Assembly (NCBI GenBank): GCA_019828595.1
Contig: JAHQRK010000011.1
Span: 1,922,001-1,986,000 of the forward strand
DNA length: 64,000 nucleotides
Direction of reading: 5' to 3'
Source: Aphanomyces cochlioides
Lineage: Eukaryota; Oomycota; Saprolegniomycetes; Saprolegniales; Verrucalvaceae
The notes below the pieces were generated by a model that worked only from the letters and a program-made list of their open reading frames with translations, ran no database searches and was not told where the DNA came from. Position numbers and translations under genes: made by a program. Positions 1 through 11,999 of this stretch are shown piece by piece (position 1 is the stretch's first letter; each line of letters opens with the position of its first letter).

Positions 1-3000
1 GACAGCACTCCTTTCAAGAAAGCGTCCAGCGCCACGTGCCTTGCAAACAATGGGTCCACCTCGCCATTGCATACGACGGCGTCACTCTCTTCTTGTACAT
101 GAATGGACAACTCGAAACATCCAAGCCGATCGCGTCGTTGCAACTTGTCGATCAACCGACGCCAGCTACGCTAACGCTGGGGAAACCAGACAATCAGCTC
201 GACCCGACTGTCTGCGTGACGGGATTTGATGGACTTCTTGCTCAAGTTGACTTTGATCAAGGCGCGCAATCTCCATCTGCATTCTGCGCCGAGGTGGACG
301 CTGGACCGCCCAACCCCGCGATGGACCGCTGTTGTTACCAGTTGGGCATTGTCAGTCTCCTTCTTGCGCATTCAAGCGAAGGCCTTGCAGCGTTCACTGC
401 ATCCCCAAAGTGGCTCGACCTCTTCTTTAGTCTCTTCCATGTCGGGACGTTTCGTGTGCGCCAGCTTCTCGTTCGACTCTTTCGCCAGCTCTTGGTATAC
501 ATGGAGCCAACGTCAATGGCATCGTCTTGGACCTTGACTAGCTCGTCACCTCCGATGTCCTTGGCCGTGATTCCTCAATGGATCCGCACGATCGGCCTCT
601 GCGTAGTCCCGACAACAACATCTTCGACCGATTCAACTTGCACCGACAAGTCTTGCAGCTCTAGCAGCTATTTGGCTGTTGAGTTGAGCCACATGCTGAT
701 GCATCTAGTTCGACAACCACGGTGGTCCGTAGCTATCCACGACGCTCTGGCTGAAGCTTTGTCATTATCTCGACGTGGTGGCATCGACGATGCGTCCGAG
801 CTGGCTCAAATAATCGGCAGCTTTTATGCCTTGGGCGGATTTGTCGATGAACTGCGTGTTGGAGCAGTCGTCGAGTTGATGCAGGGCAAAGATGTCGCGA
901 CAGTCGTGTCGTATCATCCGCCGTTTGCCCAGCTTGTCGTGCACAAGAAAGACTCGCCTGCACGTCCATCGTCCTATCGAGAATGGGCCGACGCTGTCCA
1001 TGGAGTTGGCGCATCGTCGGAGTTTGGTAAACCTGTGCGACTAAATGTCGAAGAGCTAACGGTCACGTCTCGCGCGATGCTGTCGGATTCAAACTGGACG
1101 CTCTTGCTTGAGGCACTCCATGCTTTATTGACAGCTGACGCGTCGGCCTCGTCCTCTATTTCCCTCGATGGGCATGTGAAAAGCAGCGCATTGAAAGCTC
1201 TCGTGAATGGTTTGCATGAGCCACCACGGGCTCATGCCATCAGCGGGTCGCTCCTGGCGATTCTCTTGACACTCGCCACGCAGTCGGACGGATCGACACA
1301 ATTTACAACGCTTGCAGAGCTTGAAATGAAAGCGTGCATCGTGCGAAAGCGACTTTACGACATGGGAGAGTCCCAAACGCTTGGACGAAAGAGGAAACCG
1401 ACGCTAGCCCCCGAACAACTCGACGAAGACAGAAGCAGCGGCGACTTTAGCGTATCTCCCATTGTTGTCGACGCACCACCGTCTTCAATGGCGTGTGACG
1501 ATGAAAATGACGAAGACGAGGACGAGGATGAGGACGAAGACGAAGACAATGACGAAGACAATGACGAAGACAATGACGAAGACAATGACGAACACGTGCG
1601 CTCTGAATTCGTCGAAGAGCTTAGCTTGATGGGTTTTCCTGAAGATTGGTGCATCATGGCATTGAAGCACACGGAGAACGACATCTTGTCCGCGTCGGCA
1701 TGGATTGTAGACAATCTCGAGTACCTCAATACGCTCCAAGCTGTCAAAGACAAGGAAGATAACTCGAAAGAGGCCATGTTTAATGACGAAGAAGACGACG
1801 ACGATCGTGGCGTGACGTCTCAAACATCCATGCAGTTGGCGACAGACCTCGCTGGAGACGACGACGCCAAGGAAACGGGCCGCAAAGTGTTTGGCGAGAT
1901 GTATTTTCCATTTGACGAAGGCGGATATCTCTCCAACATGCCAAGTTTGTTCATGACGACCAAGACAAACCACCAAGCGTCTGCTGTGTCCCCATCGGCT
2001 GAAACGATCCAGCACTTCACCTCGGAGCTCAATAATGTCGCGGCCGTCGCTGACGTCGTTGCGCTCTCATTGAAACTCGAAGGAGCTCTGCAGATCCACT
2101 ACTGTCGTCAAGCTGTCGCTCTCTGGTGCATGGCGTCTACCTCGTCCGTCGCCGGCGCCTTTGACGAAAACCACGAGCGATTCATCTTGCCATTTGCAAA
2201 GTCGGTTCTCTTCCGGGGCAACTTGTTCTCGATGGAGATTCTGCCCGATATCGTCCTAGCTGACGTCGTTGATGCACTCTTGACCGCTCGTTTGCAGTGG
2301 TTTGGGCACTTGGTCTGGTCAACGATCGTCCATGAACTTACGTCGGCTTGCGATAAAAAATACGAAGGCGTTCTGTGGACGCAGCGCAACTTGGCTACCG
2401 GGGACGCTCGAGCGCTGGATGAGCCAAGCGTCGAGTACGCGTCGTGGCTCGTCGAGTGTTTCTTTTCCAAGTCGACGCGGCTGGCCGAGTTCGTGGACGC
2501 TGCAGGAACAGAAACACACTGTCAACTGGTTGCTCAGTTGGTTCCATGCCTCTTGTCCTCCAACGTGGCGCTGAAACTAGTCGTCATGAGCACACTGACG
2601 CGTTTGATCCGTGTCAAGACGGACACGTCGGCTTTGCTGAACCAAGACGCGCTGCTTGTCGTCGCACGACGGCGCCATTTGCGTGAAGTCTCCCAGAATC
2701 GACTCTACTACTCGCCCTACTTGCAAGGCCTCCTTGAGCTGATTCGAGCTCTTCCACCATCGACTTGTCCTGAATTTACTCTGCGCGTGGTTCGATCAAC
2801 GGACAAATCGCTCGCTCTCACGTGGCCTGCCAGCGTCGACAGCTGCGTCTTGCGTCAAATAGACCCTCCGTCGACCGCAGCCAACGACATCGTGTACATC
2901 GGCAGCGACCACCAGTACACTCTGTTGAATTTGACTCCCCAGACGTCATACACGTTTGCCCTGGAGAGCACAAGTCACAGCACCACGACGGCGACGTTTT

Positions 3001-5771
3001 CAACCAAACCGAGCGACAGACAAGACGCATGTCCACCGTTTTCATGGGACAAGAAGAAATGCCGCAGCGGATCGCTTGTCTTTGCTGACGATGGCTTGGG
3101 CGTGAGCTTCAATGGCAACGAAACGTGGCGCATGGTTCTCGGCACAGAATGTTTCGTCGTTGGCAAGCATCGGTGGGAAATCAAAGTGGAGAAAGCAAGT
3201 AGTGCCTACTTGTTTGTCGGCGTCGCGTCCCGTCGAGCCAACTTGGAATCATTTCTCGGCGCGGACGAGCACAGCTGGGGCTTTATCGGTGACGGCGCTC
3301 TCTACTACCAGCGCAACCGCGTGAAAACGTACGGCGAACCGTTTGGTGAAGGCGATGTCATTGGCCTTGACCTCGACTGCGATCTCGGTACGCTGAGCTA
3401 CACAAAGAACGGCCAGTCGCTCGGCATTGCGTTCGATAACGTCGTGGGCGAACTATGTCCTGCCGTTGCGTTCTACTCTCGGCATCAAAAGGTTTCCCTT
3501 GTCTCGGCGGGATTTGACGTGAACCTTGGGCTCAAACTCCACGGCTCTCCGACCGAAGCGACCGTGGACGAATACTTGGATGTCTGTGCCTTTATGGAAG
3601 CTCTCCATCAATCTGTCAAGCTGCCACCGTCAATTCTAGCTCGAGCGTACGATGGGTACCTGCAGTGGTGGAACGAAACGCGATGTCGCGTCATGACTCG
3701 AGCTGGCTACGACCTCCTCTTCGATGTCTCCGATGCGACTTGCATTCCTTTTGGGTTTAAAGCCAAGGACAAAGTCAAGACGCCTCGGGGCAACGGCACC
3801 GTTGTTGGTGTCGCGGACGGACGGCTGTGGGTCGACATGGAAGGTGAAACCGGCGTGTGGTTTTACCACCCGTCGAAAATTCGCCTTCGGGGCAACGTCA
3901 CGTCGACTCCAGCGGCTTCGATCGATCCCAATGGAGCGGCAGACACACCGCTGTCCGTAGACGCGTTTGAAAGCCTGGCTGACTGCGATCAATGGTCGCT
4001 AGCCCAAGATGCCAAATTGGTCGGGATTCTCAATTGTGAATGCGGACAAACTCGGATCAGTCCTTGGAATGTCGGCCACGCCAAAGTCCGTCAACTTGTC
4101 GCGACGTGGGCTCACGTCGAGGCTGCAGTGGCTCGAGTGAGTGTGCTGAAGCTGTTTAACCACATGCTGAGCCGCACGATGCCGTTCTTTGACCTGACTT
4201 GGCATTACTTTGCACCGACACGTGGCTTGACGAACGCAGCTCTCCTCGCCGCCACTCGTGGTTGTGTCTTTGCCGCTTTGAAACACCGCGTGGTCGACTC
4301 GCTGCTGGAGAAAACGCTCACCCATCCCAAGAAAGCCGAGGACGACTACGATTATCCTGAAGACTTGCCGCAAGTCATGGTGAACCGCCCCAAAGCCGCC
4401 GTGGCGCATTTGAAACGCGACATTGAGACGGTTGTCACGCAAAGTCTCTTTGGCCAAGCGTTTGATGAGCTTCACTTCCTCGAGACCAAAATTCTTCGCA
4501 TGGTGCAAGACTCTCCAGCTCCATTCTCGTCCACTCAATTGCCGTGTAGGTGTACTCGCATCCAATGGACGATGGTCAACTCCGAACTTTCAAAGTCAAA
4601 TTTGAAGGCGAAGGCGCGGACGACTATGGTGGGCCATACCGTGAATTCTTTGCGCAGTTTGCCGCCGAGCTGCAATCGGTCAAGCCAGGTAAGGCCAAAG
4701 CTTGTCAATGCGCTGTGACTGAACAACTATCTACTAGACTCTCTCGAGTGTACTTTGCCCTTCTTGATTCCAAGTCCCAACTGGAGGAATGCCATGGGCA
4801 CGTCGCGGGAAAAGTTTGTCCTGAATCCATCCTTGCTATCCCCCGACTCCAAGTGGAACCAAGCCGTCGATCGCTCGGCACTCTTCCTGGAGATGTATCA
4901 CTTCCTCGGCCAAATGCTCGGCATTCTCTTTCGCACACGCGTCCTCGTCCGTCTCGACTTCGCGACGTCGATTTGGAAACAACTTGTTGGCACTCCACTC
5001 GACTTGATGGACTTGGCCGAAGTCGATGCTTCCACGTACAGCCTCATCCTGCAGCTGCGTCGACTTGAGCCATCCACAGCAGCAGCAACGTTGGCTGCAC
5101 TCGACTTGACGTTCACTACTTATCTATGTGATGGCACACTGGTACCGCTTGTCCCGGACGGCCATAACATCGCCGTGACCGCCGACAATGTCGCCGATTA
5201 CGTGGAGCGAGTCATCACGACAAGACTCTCGGAAGGTAAAGCTGCTATCGAAGCTATCAAACAAGGTTTGTGTACCATTATCCCTGCAAATGCCATCGCA
5301 TTGTACACGGCGGACGAGCTGGAAACGCGAATATGTGGCCGCGCCGATGTCGATGTGACGCTTCTCCAAGCCAACACAGAGTACGACGAAGACGTGAGCG
5401 CCGACGACGCCTTTGTCCAGAGATTCTGGCGCGTCCTGCATGGTATGAGCCAAGAGGACAGAGTGGCCTTCCTTCGATTTGTCTCGGCGCGATCGCGACT
5501 GCCGATGGACCAGCAAACCTTTGGCCAAAAGTTTAAAATCCAAGCCGCGTCGGGCGAAGGCATGACGCAAAATCCCGACGACTCGCTTCCCAAGTCCCAC
5601 ACGTGCTTCTTTGCCCTGCTCCTGCCCAAATACTCCTCGGACGATATCTGTCGGAAACAATTCCTCTACGCCATCCACAATTGCCTTGAAATGGACGGCG
5701 ACTTCCGACTCGCAGACACGGAGATGACAGGGTGGAGCGACATCAACCCCAACGACGCCCTTCGTATCTGA
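1..5771 (+). CDS. HECT-type E3 ubiquitin ligase, 5'-partial (LamG-like, UBA, FN3-like, SPRY, HECT)
   Basis: The 3' part of a very large ubiquitin-protein ligase; the frame is open to the left edge, so the N-terminus is missing. Three exons fit: 3-4502, 4550-4688 and 4738-5771 (introns of 47 and 49 bp, phases 0 and 1), giving 1890 residues in the window. In order: a LamG-like fold at the start (WVHLAIAYDG...LYMNGQL); an acidic Asp/Glu run (nt 1500-1590) followed by a UBA domain (nt 1605-1730, LMGFPEDW); an FN3-like stretch (nt 2770-3010); a SPRY/B30.2 domain (nt 3040-3510); and a C-terminal HECT domain from nt 4550. The HECT catalytic Cys lies in the hallmark LPKSHTCFFALLLP, codon 5604-5606. 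UBA plus SPRY suggests binding of ubiquitin and protein substrates in the cytosol before transfer from the HECT thioester. The closest named family is uncertain (HERC/HECTD-like). The HECT call is firm; the LamG and FN3 calls are tentative. Confidence 0.92.
1539..1586 (+). repeat. 12-bp tandem repeat (GACGAAGACAAT)x4 in the HECT ligase gene
   Basis: Four perfect tandem copies of GACGAAGACAAT encode DEDN repeats within the acidic linker just before the UBA domain. Being in frame and a multiple of three, copy-number changes would leave the reading frame intact. Confidence 0.9.
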
Positions 5772-6206
5772 AGGAACTCACCTAACGTTACAATATACAC
5801 GTCTGTCGTGTTGTATCTCTGCGTCGGTGGTGCCTCCCTCTGTGAAATTGACAAACTACCTGTGGCACGCCATCAAGCTCAAGCTATGTTGCTGGCGAAC
5901 AAGTGAATCGATGGAATTCATGGAGGGTGACGGAAGTCCTGTTGTTGTTTTCCCCCTACTTGGGGCTAAATTCTATTGATAGAGATTGTCCTGAGGGGGG
6001 GGGGACGCCCTACTGCTTGACCACCACCAGCACCCTTGTTTCGCTCTATGTCTAGCCTACGGGTGGTAAATGAGCCTTGGCAGAGTGAGCAAGGATGGCC
6101 ATCCACAATTTCACCAAGACTGAGGAATGTTTCACCGCTCCATGCAGTTTTGGGTGTCACGAAACGCCCGTTGTGTGTTTATTTTCGCCAAACCATCGAT
6201 GGGTTC
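5772..6206. other. Gene-free spacer downstream of the HECT ligase
   Basis: There is no plausible coding region between the HECT stop and the first permease remnant. The stretch contains a G homopolymer near 5995-6004 and no clear TATA-like box of the kind found upstream of the intact permeases. Confidence 0.6.
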
Positions 6207-7390
6207 ATGAGTGGTGTGACGCCCATCAAGTCGTCGAGTGCGTTTGACGTGTGGGCACTTGGCGTGATCGTCGTGATGGGAGGTCAGTCGTTTGCATGGA
6301 ATGCTGGCCTCGTGGCGGGAACGATCAGCTACGGAATTGGTGTCGTCCTCATGGGTGTGGCGTACAGCTGTATCTCTCCATGGTGCTTTCGATTGCTGAA
6401 GTTGCAAGCATGATCTCTTTTCCAGGCGGCGTCTATGGCCTTGCTCGTTGCACGCTGGACTGCTTTTATTTTGGCTTCATGGCTGGTTGCTGTCAACTCC
6501 TCCAGTATGTTCTCTGTATTGCCACGACCAACTTTATGCTATCTCAATTCTTTTCGACCTGGTGGCCTTGTCTCGTTGCGTACACGCCGCTCCTGTGGAA
6601 ATTTGTCGTCCTGCTCGCTGTGGTTATCATGACACTCTTCTTTATCTACTTCTTGGCGTCGACTACGGCCAACATGGCAGCCTATGCTGGTGGCATGGAT
6701 AACGCATTCGTCGGCGGGTTCTCCCAGTTTTTCACCATGCTACCTCAAGCTTCGTGGACGTTTAGCGGTATTGAAGCGCTCAGTACAATTAGCCAAGACA
6801 TGACCGAGCCCAAGCGATTGATTCCCAAGGGCAAAGTCACAAGTATGCTCACTCTTCTAGCTACTGCACGTTTGTGACATCGATATCGTTGCCGCCTAGA
6901 TAAACCCAGCGCACTGTGCCAAGTACGAGAGGAAACCAAAGGCCATGCAGAGATTGTAGACCCTGCTGCAGACCTGATCTGCGTAAAAGAGCACAAAACA
7001 CAGGCCAAAGGTAGTGAGAAAGAGGAGCAGCAGTGCGGTTGGATTGGTTCTGAATCGATCACAACATGGATGGAATCTACTGGGATTGCGCCATTGCTAC
7101 CACGATGTTGTTCGCCGCGAGAGCAAACGCAGGCGTCGCTGAGAGGATTGTTGGGAACGACAGCAACGTCGCCGTGGCGTCCGAGACATTGAACGTCGCG
7201 GAGAAGCCACCGTCCGTGACAGCTACGGCGGAATCAAGCGCAAGTTTCGTAGCCCCGTCGGAATTCCAGAAGCCGTCTTCGCCGTCGTGGTCTTTGCCGT
7301 GAGCCTCATTTCCATCTTGATTTGTCAAGACGATGACTTCATTTCCCTCGTTGCAAGTATCGCCAAGCTGGTGTTGCTCTCAGCTTGCCA
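6207..7390 (+). pseudogene. APC permease pseudogene, copy 1, carrying an internal ~348 bp inversion
   Basis: The ATG at 6207 starts the family N-terminus (KSSSAFDVWALG, then WNAGLVAGTISYG). About 8 extra bases near 6363-6375 break the frame just before SIAEVAS. Reading continues in the next frame to about 6897, but the segment between TM4 and KFVVLLAVV (the INQ...GGRVFWR part) is deleted. From about 6898 to 7245 the homology lies on the opposite strand: read 7245 to 6898 it gives TDGGFSATFNVSDATATLL, LAANNIVVAMAQS and finally AQCAGFIY-like sequence with further stops. Plus-strand homology then resumes (SPVGIPEAVFAVVVF, ICQDDDF) to about 7390, where it meets an inverted fragment of another copy. 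The cytoplasmic tail exon is absent. The gene cannot make a normal permease. Confidence 0.85.
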
Positions 7391-7409
7391 AGCGTCATCA
7401 AATCTTTCC

Positions 7410-7595
7410 CCCAAGGAGCAATCGAAAACACCAGAGATACGCCAAGCCCATGACCGCAACACCAATGCCATAGCTGATCGTCCCGGCCACGAGGCCCATA
7501 TTCCACCCAAATAGCTGCCCGCCAACACCAATGACGATGCCAAGTGCCCACACTTCAAACGCGCTTGAACACTTGATCGAAGACTCACTGGCCAT
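7410..7595 (-). pseudogene. APC permease N-terminal fragment, copy 2
   Basis: On the minus strand from the ATG at 7595: KCSSAFEVWALG, GGQLFGWNMGLVAGTISYG and GLAYL, matching the first ~60 residues of the intact permeases. Homology stops at TM2 and is joined tail-to-tail to copy 1. A CTATTTTAAA box at 7661-7670 (minus strand) lies about 70 bp upstream, like the promoter box of the intact copies, so this fragment kept its promoter and its first ~60 codons only. Confidence 0.75.
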
Positions 7596-7670
7596 CTTTA
7601 AACTCGCCGAGGACTTGAGATTGGGACCACTCAACGTGACACAGCTCGACGTCGGTGGGGTTTAAAATAG

Positions 7671-8065
7671 CAACCTCTCCAGCCATGAAACGCCATCACG
7701 CTAACACACCAAAAGCTCCAACTCCTTACGTGGGCTCACTGCGGCATTCGCAAAGGTCCATGGAATCAAATGCGCAATAAACGTCTGTTGATGGTCCAAA
7801 CCAGGTCATATCACAGCTGCCCACAGTGCTTGAGAAGGTCATTGCTACGTTAACTTGCACGTAGACAGCGCATGCAATGCAATAAACTCGGCAACATGCC
7901 ATGAGCTAATCCACTGCATGTGCCTCCATGAGTGGCTAGGCACAAGACAGCGTTCGTTTTGGCGATAAAATTGAAGTATACTTGATGGAGACGACATCAT
8001 ATTCCCACAAGTTAGCCTGCTGCGTACATGTCGATTCGGGACTGGTCGCAGGGCCGTGGTGAGAT
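7671..8065. other. Gene-free spacer between permease remnants
   Basis: About 400 bp between the inferred promoter of copy 2 and the tail exon of copy 3. Only short unconvincing ORFs are present, and I recognise no permease segment or other feature. Confidence 0.5.
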
Positions 8066-9629
8066 TCATGGAGAGAGGCTTGGACGATCCGAAGAGGTAC
8101 CTGAGGTGCCGTTCGTAGCTTTGATGCGAATCTTGCGAAAGGCTCGTGGGCTCCTTGCACTCGATGAGAATGGTCCGAGGGAGAGCCAAGGCGCGACTCG
8201 ATTTCTCGACTTGGGTTTCTTCAGCTTGTCATTGTACTTGGCTATGATACCGACGTGACATTCGTCAAGGTGGGGATCACTTACCGACGTGAGCAAAGAG
8301 CGAGCAGGGAATGCTCGTCGGCTGAAAAGATTTCGTGGTGCTTGAAATGATCGTATGCCGAGAGGAGAGCAACCACGGCTGCGCTTGCAATGAGCGCGAT
8401 GGAGTCGTCGCCTTGGAAAAACAAGGTTGAAAGGATGCTCAAGCCAAAGACGAGAATGGAAAAGACGGCGCCTGGAATATGCCCACGGGACTGACAAACA
8501 AGCGCTTGATATGCGCGTGGTTGCGACGCAAGTAGATAAAACCAGCGCACTGCGTGATGTAGGAAAGGAGGCCAAAGACCATTTACATCGTGATGCAAAT
8601 GTGCGGACTGTAGAGTGGACAAAAGCACATGCCCGAGCTCACGACAAAGATATCAAGCAGCGCGTACACGTTTGTCTCGAAGCGAGCGTGGCTCGTAGCC
8701 AACTTCACCAACTTGGATGGAGCCATCGCGACCAAGATATTACTCGCTGGAAGTGCAAATGTCGGCGTTGTGCCCACCATGCTGGGTAGCGACAGCAGCG
8801 TCGACGTTGCGTCTGTGATGTTGAAAGCTACAGAGAAGCCGCCATCCATGACGGCAAACGCAGACGCGACGTTGATTCCACCACGAGGCAAACAAACACA
8901 CATAAGTACACCACGCTGTAGAAGAAGAGTACACATACTCGCATCTTGGCCTTTTGGAATCAATCGCTTGGGATCTGTCAAGTCATTGCCAAGAGTGCTG
9001 AGCGACTCGATGCCGCTAAACATCCACGACGCTAGGGGTAACATCGTGAAGAACTGCGAGAACCCACCGAGAAATGCAGTTTCCGTGCCACCGGCATAGA
9101 CTTGAGGGTCGACGTAGCTCAAGCCACAGATATAGTAGAGGAAGCAGACCATGATGTTGACCACAGCAAGAACGACGACGAGCCTCCAAAAAAGAGGCCC
9201 ACCGACCAAGACAGCGCCAAAGGAATACTCGTCTGGTTGACAAGCCCGAGGAGCGGTGTGTAGTCGGTCAGACTGGGCCATCTCGTCGTGAAGATTTCGG
9301 AGAGCGAGAGGTTGCTCGTCGTGATGAAGAGCGTGTACTCGAGCAATTCACAGCAGCCAGCCATAAAGCCAAAGTAAAAGCCAAGCGTGCATCGAGCGAG
9401 CCCATAGACACCACCGGCAAACGAGATCACACTTGCGACTTCAGCAATCGACAGCACCATGCAAAGATAAGCCCATGAGAAAGACGCTGACGCCATAACT
9501 GGCACCCCCTGCCACGAGGCCAACATTCCATGCAAATGTCTGACCGCCTATCACGACAACAACGCCAAGCGCCCATACTTCAAACGCACCCGACGACTTC
9601 CTTGATGACGCCGTCATGTCGTGGGGCAT
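8066..9629 (-). pseudogene. APC permease pseudogene, copy 3 (multiple frameshifts)
   Basis: Minus-strand copy starting at the ATG at 9629 (KSSGAFEVWALG). Frame is lost near 9460 (the bases for MAY before LCMVLSIAEVAS are deleted), again near 9230 before the GG.LFWR segment, and again between TM8 and the GHIPGAVFSILVFG segment. Most of the family can still be followed across three frames, including FSGIESLSTLGNDLTDPKR and PASNILVAMA. The final intron is still recognisable (8242-8284, 43 bp), followed by the tail exon 8241-8066 with LSLGPFSSS and FRKIRIK. The whole length is present but broken, so this copy decayed in place rather than by truncation. Confidence 0.85.
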
Positions 9630-9925
9630 TCAAGATTTGACGAAAATAGACCATCGTGTTCGTTTCAAAGCTGCTTGCGACTATGGTCCTGGCCAGACTT
9701 TTCACGAGCTCCAACGTCAAGAATTGCATTCGGGCGTGCCTTCGAGGACAGAAAAGGCGAGGACTCCACTGCTTGAGTGCAATCTCGCGATTCATACCAA
9801 CGACTAAGTAGAGGCATGTGGCTCTTACGATCCTTAATGACCCGCTCATGTGCTCTCGCTCGCAAGATTGGCTTGTGAAAGTTGCCTCTCAAGTTGCTCG
9901 ATCGTCGTTTTGGCAGTTGAAAATG

Positions 9926-11281
9926 TCAGGAAACACCGGCGGCGGGTTGGACTCGAATATTGCGAAGAGCGTTGCTGCTCGTGGGGGAGACGAGTCCGAT
10001 GTACGTCCACGTCGCCTTTTTGAGTCGTTTCAAGCTTGGCTGCGCTTGCAGCGAGAACGACGTAGTCGTCGTCTTGACAAAATACAACAGAGATGCCACT
10101 GAGACCAAAGACAGCCATGGCAAACAGAGCTCCAGGAATTCCCACGGGGCTTACAAACAAACGCTTCATGTGCTTATGCCGACGGCACAACTAAATGAAG
10201 CTTGCGCATTGCACGATGTACGCAATGACGCCAAAGACCAGGCAGATATTGTAGATGGTCATGTTGACGTGGGCATCATAGAGCAGCCAAAAGCACATGC
10301 CTGAGCTGACCGCCAAGATGACCAGCCGTGCGTTCACATTCGTTTCAAAGCGAGGATGACTCTTGGCCAACATGGACGGCATGAGCTTGGATTGTGCCAT
10401 CGCGACCAAGATATTGCTAGCTGCCAATCCAAAACAAATCGTGGTCGCCAGAGTTGGAGGTAGCGTCGGAATTGTTGAAAGCTGCTGTGTATCCACCGTT
10501 CATGGTAGCGACGGCAGACGGGAGATCAACTGCTCCAGGAGGCAGTGAAATGGATGCAATGTAAATGCACCACGACAGGACAAGCAGTGTGCACATACTT
10601 GCGACTTGGCCTCTTGGAATCAACTGCTTGGGATCGGTTACATCGTTGCTGAGTGTGCTGAGTGACTCGATGCCACTAAACATCCACGAAGCTTGGGGAA
10701 GCACAGCCAAGAACTGGGGAAATCCACCGTGGCACGCATTGTCCATGCCACCAGAGTACGTTGCCGTGTCAGCATAACTCATCGCGCTAAAGTAATAGAG
10801 GAATAGGATCATCACGACGACAATGGCCATGACAACGATGAATCTCCAGAAGAGACGCCCGCCGATCAAGACAACCGCAAAGGTTATCGTTTGGTTGATA
10901 AGCCAGATCAAGGGCGTGTACGGCAGCAATGCTGGCCATCGCATCGAGAGGACTTGAGATATCGTGAGGTTGCCTGTCGTCACGAACAGTGTGTACTCGA
11001 GTAGTTCGCAGCAGCCAGCCACGAAGCCAAAGTAAAAGCCAACCGTGCAACGAGCGAGGCCGTAGACACCTCCTGGAAATGAAATCACGCTCGAGACTTC
11101 AGCAATCGACAGCACCATGCAGAGATAAGCCATGCCCATGAGGACGACACCAAGGCCGTAGCTGACAGTCCCCGCGACGAGACCAGTGTTCCACGCAAAT
11201 GACTGACCATCGATCACAGCGACAAATCCAAACGCCCACACTTCTCACTCGCGAAGACTTCCTTGTCTGCGGCGTACTCAT
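9926..11281 (-). pseudogene. APC permease pseudogene, copy 4
   Basis: The ATG at 11281 (MSTPQTRKSS) is followed by a frameshift at the SSSAFEVW motif, then a long open stretch to about 10417 covering TM1-TM7 (GLVAGTVSYG, SIAEVSSVISF, SGIESLSTLSNDVTDPKQ). A second frameshift near 10480 leads to LAASNILVAMAQSKLMPS, an in-frame stop after AQCASFI, and then KHMKRLFVSPVGIPGALF. The end is internally deleted: CQDDDYVVLAASAA jumps directly to KKATWTYIGLVS...IRVQP, so the last TM, the HxTLSDDE motif and the intron are lost while the end of the tail exon is kept. A decayed CTATTTTA box lies near 11305. Confidence 0.85.
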
Positions 11282-11619
11282 TGCTCCTCTCGGGGGTACA
11301 CGGCTAAAATAGATCACAATGGCGAGTCGTCGGTTTCAGAATATGATGCAGGATGGACATTGCAAACCAAGCCACGGTGTCATCGCACTCTGGTCATCTT
11401 GTTTGGCGTCACTGCGGTGCATTCTCCGATTCCCCAGTTGACAAATACTTCAGCCATCACCTTAAGATCCCAAATGCAGACGCTCGACTTGTTGGTCGAC
11501 TGGCTAGCCCTGGTTCTCTCTGGTGCCCTCCATGGTCTCTTCTTATGGTTGATATCTCTCAAACATCACTCGAGTACGTTCTTCCGTCGGGGAACAGCGT
11601 CCAGCGTGTCGAGTCAATA
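11282..11619. other. Gene-free spacer
   Basis: This lies between the start of copy 4 and the inverted tail exon of the mosaic. It contains no supported coding region; short ORFs on both strands match nothing I recognise. Confidence 0.5.
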
Positions 11620-11935
11620 TCACGAAGACTTCAAAAGTGTTGAGAGGCTTGACTCGAATCTTGCGAACGATCTTGTGGCTGGACGAGACAAGTCCGACGG
11701 AGAACCACAGCTTGTCTCGGGGCTTTAGTTGTCGCTGTGCCTTGAAATTGTACTTTGCTATACGGGAAGTAGACTTGGCCAGCATCCCGTCATGATATTT
11801 GACACGCCGACTGTGTTGGTCGTCACGAGCAGCGTGTACTTGAGGAGTTCACAGCAGTCGATGGTAAAGCCACAGTAGAACCCAAGCGTGCAACGAGCAA
11901 GGCCATACGCACCACCACGAAACGTGACCACACTT
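11620..11935 (-). pseudogene. Permease remnant: TM2-TM4 fused directly to tail exon
   Basis: Read on the minus strand from 11935: VVTFRGGAYGLARCTLGFY, CCELLKYTLLVTT, then WPSLLP at about 11775. This is followed at once by an intron-like end (CCGTATAG) and the conserved tail exon (KYNFKAQRQLK, LWFSVGLVSSS, VRKIRVKP) down to about 11620. In intact copies roughly 300 residues separate these parts. The junction therefore records a deletion running from the TM4-TM5 loop to the 3' end of the last intron. Confidence 0.75.
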
Positions 11936-11999
11936 GTGAGTCACAACGTGAAATATCCTCTCCATATTCATCTGCCTCTACGTCCCGTGGCTCTGCTGT

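Noticed and set aside
1355..1777. Minus-strand Ser-rich ORF
   Set aside because: Antisense of the acidic repeat in the HECT gene, whose frame is supported by UBA, SPRY and HECT domains.
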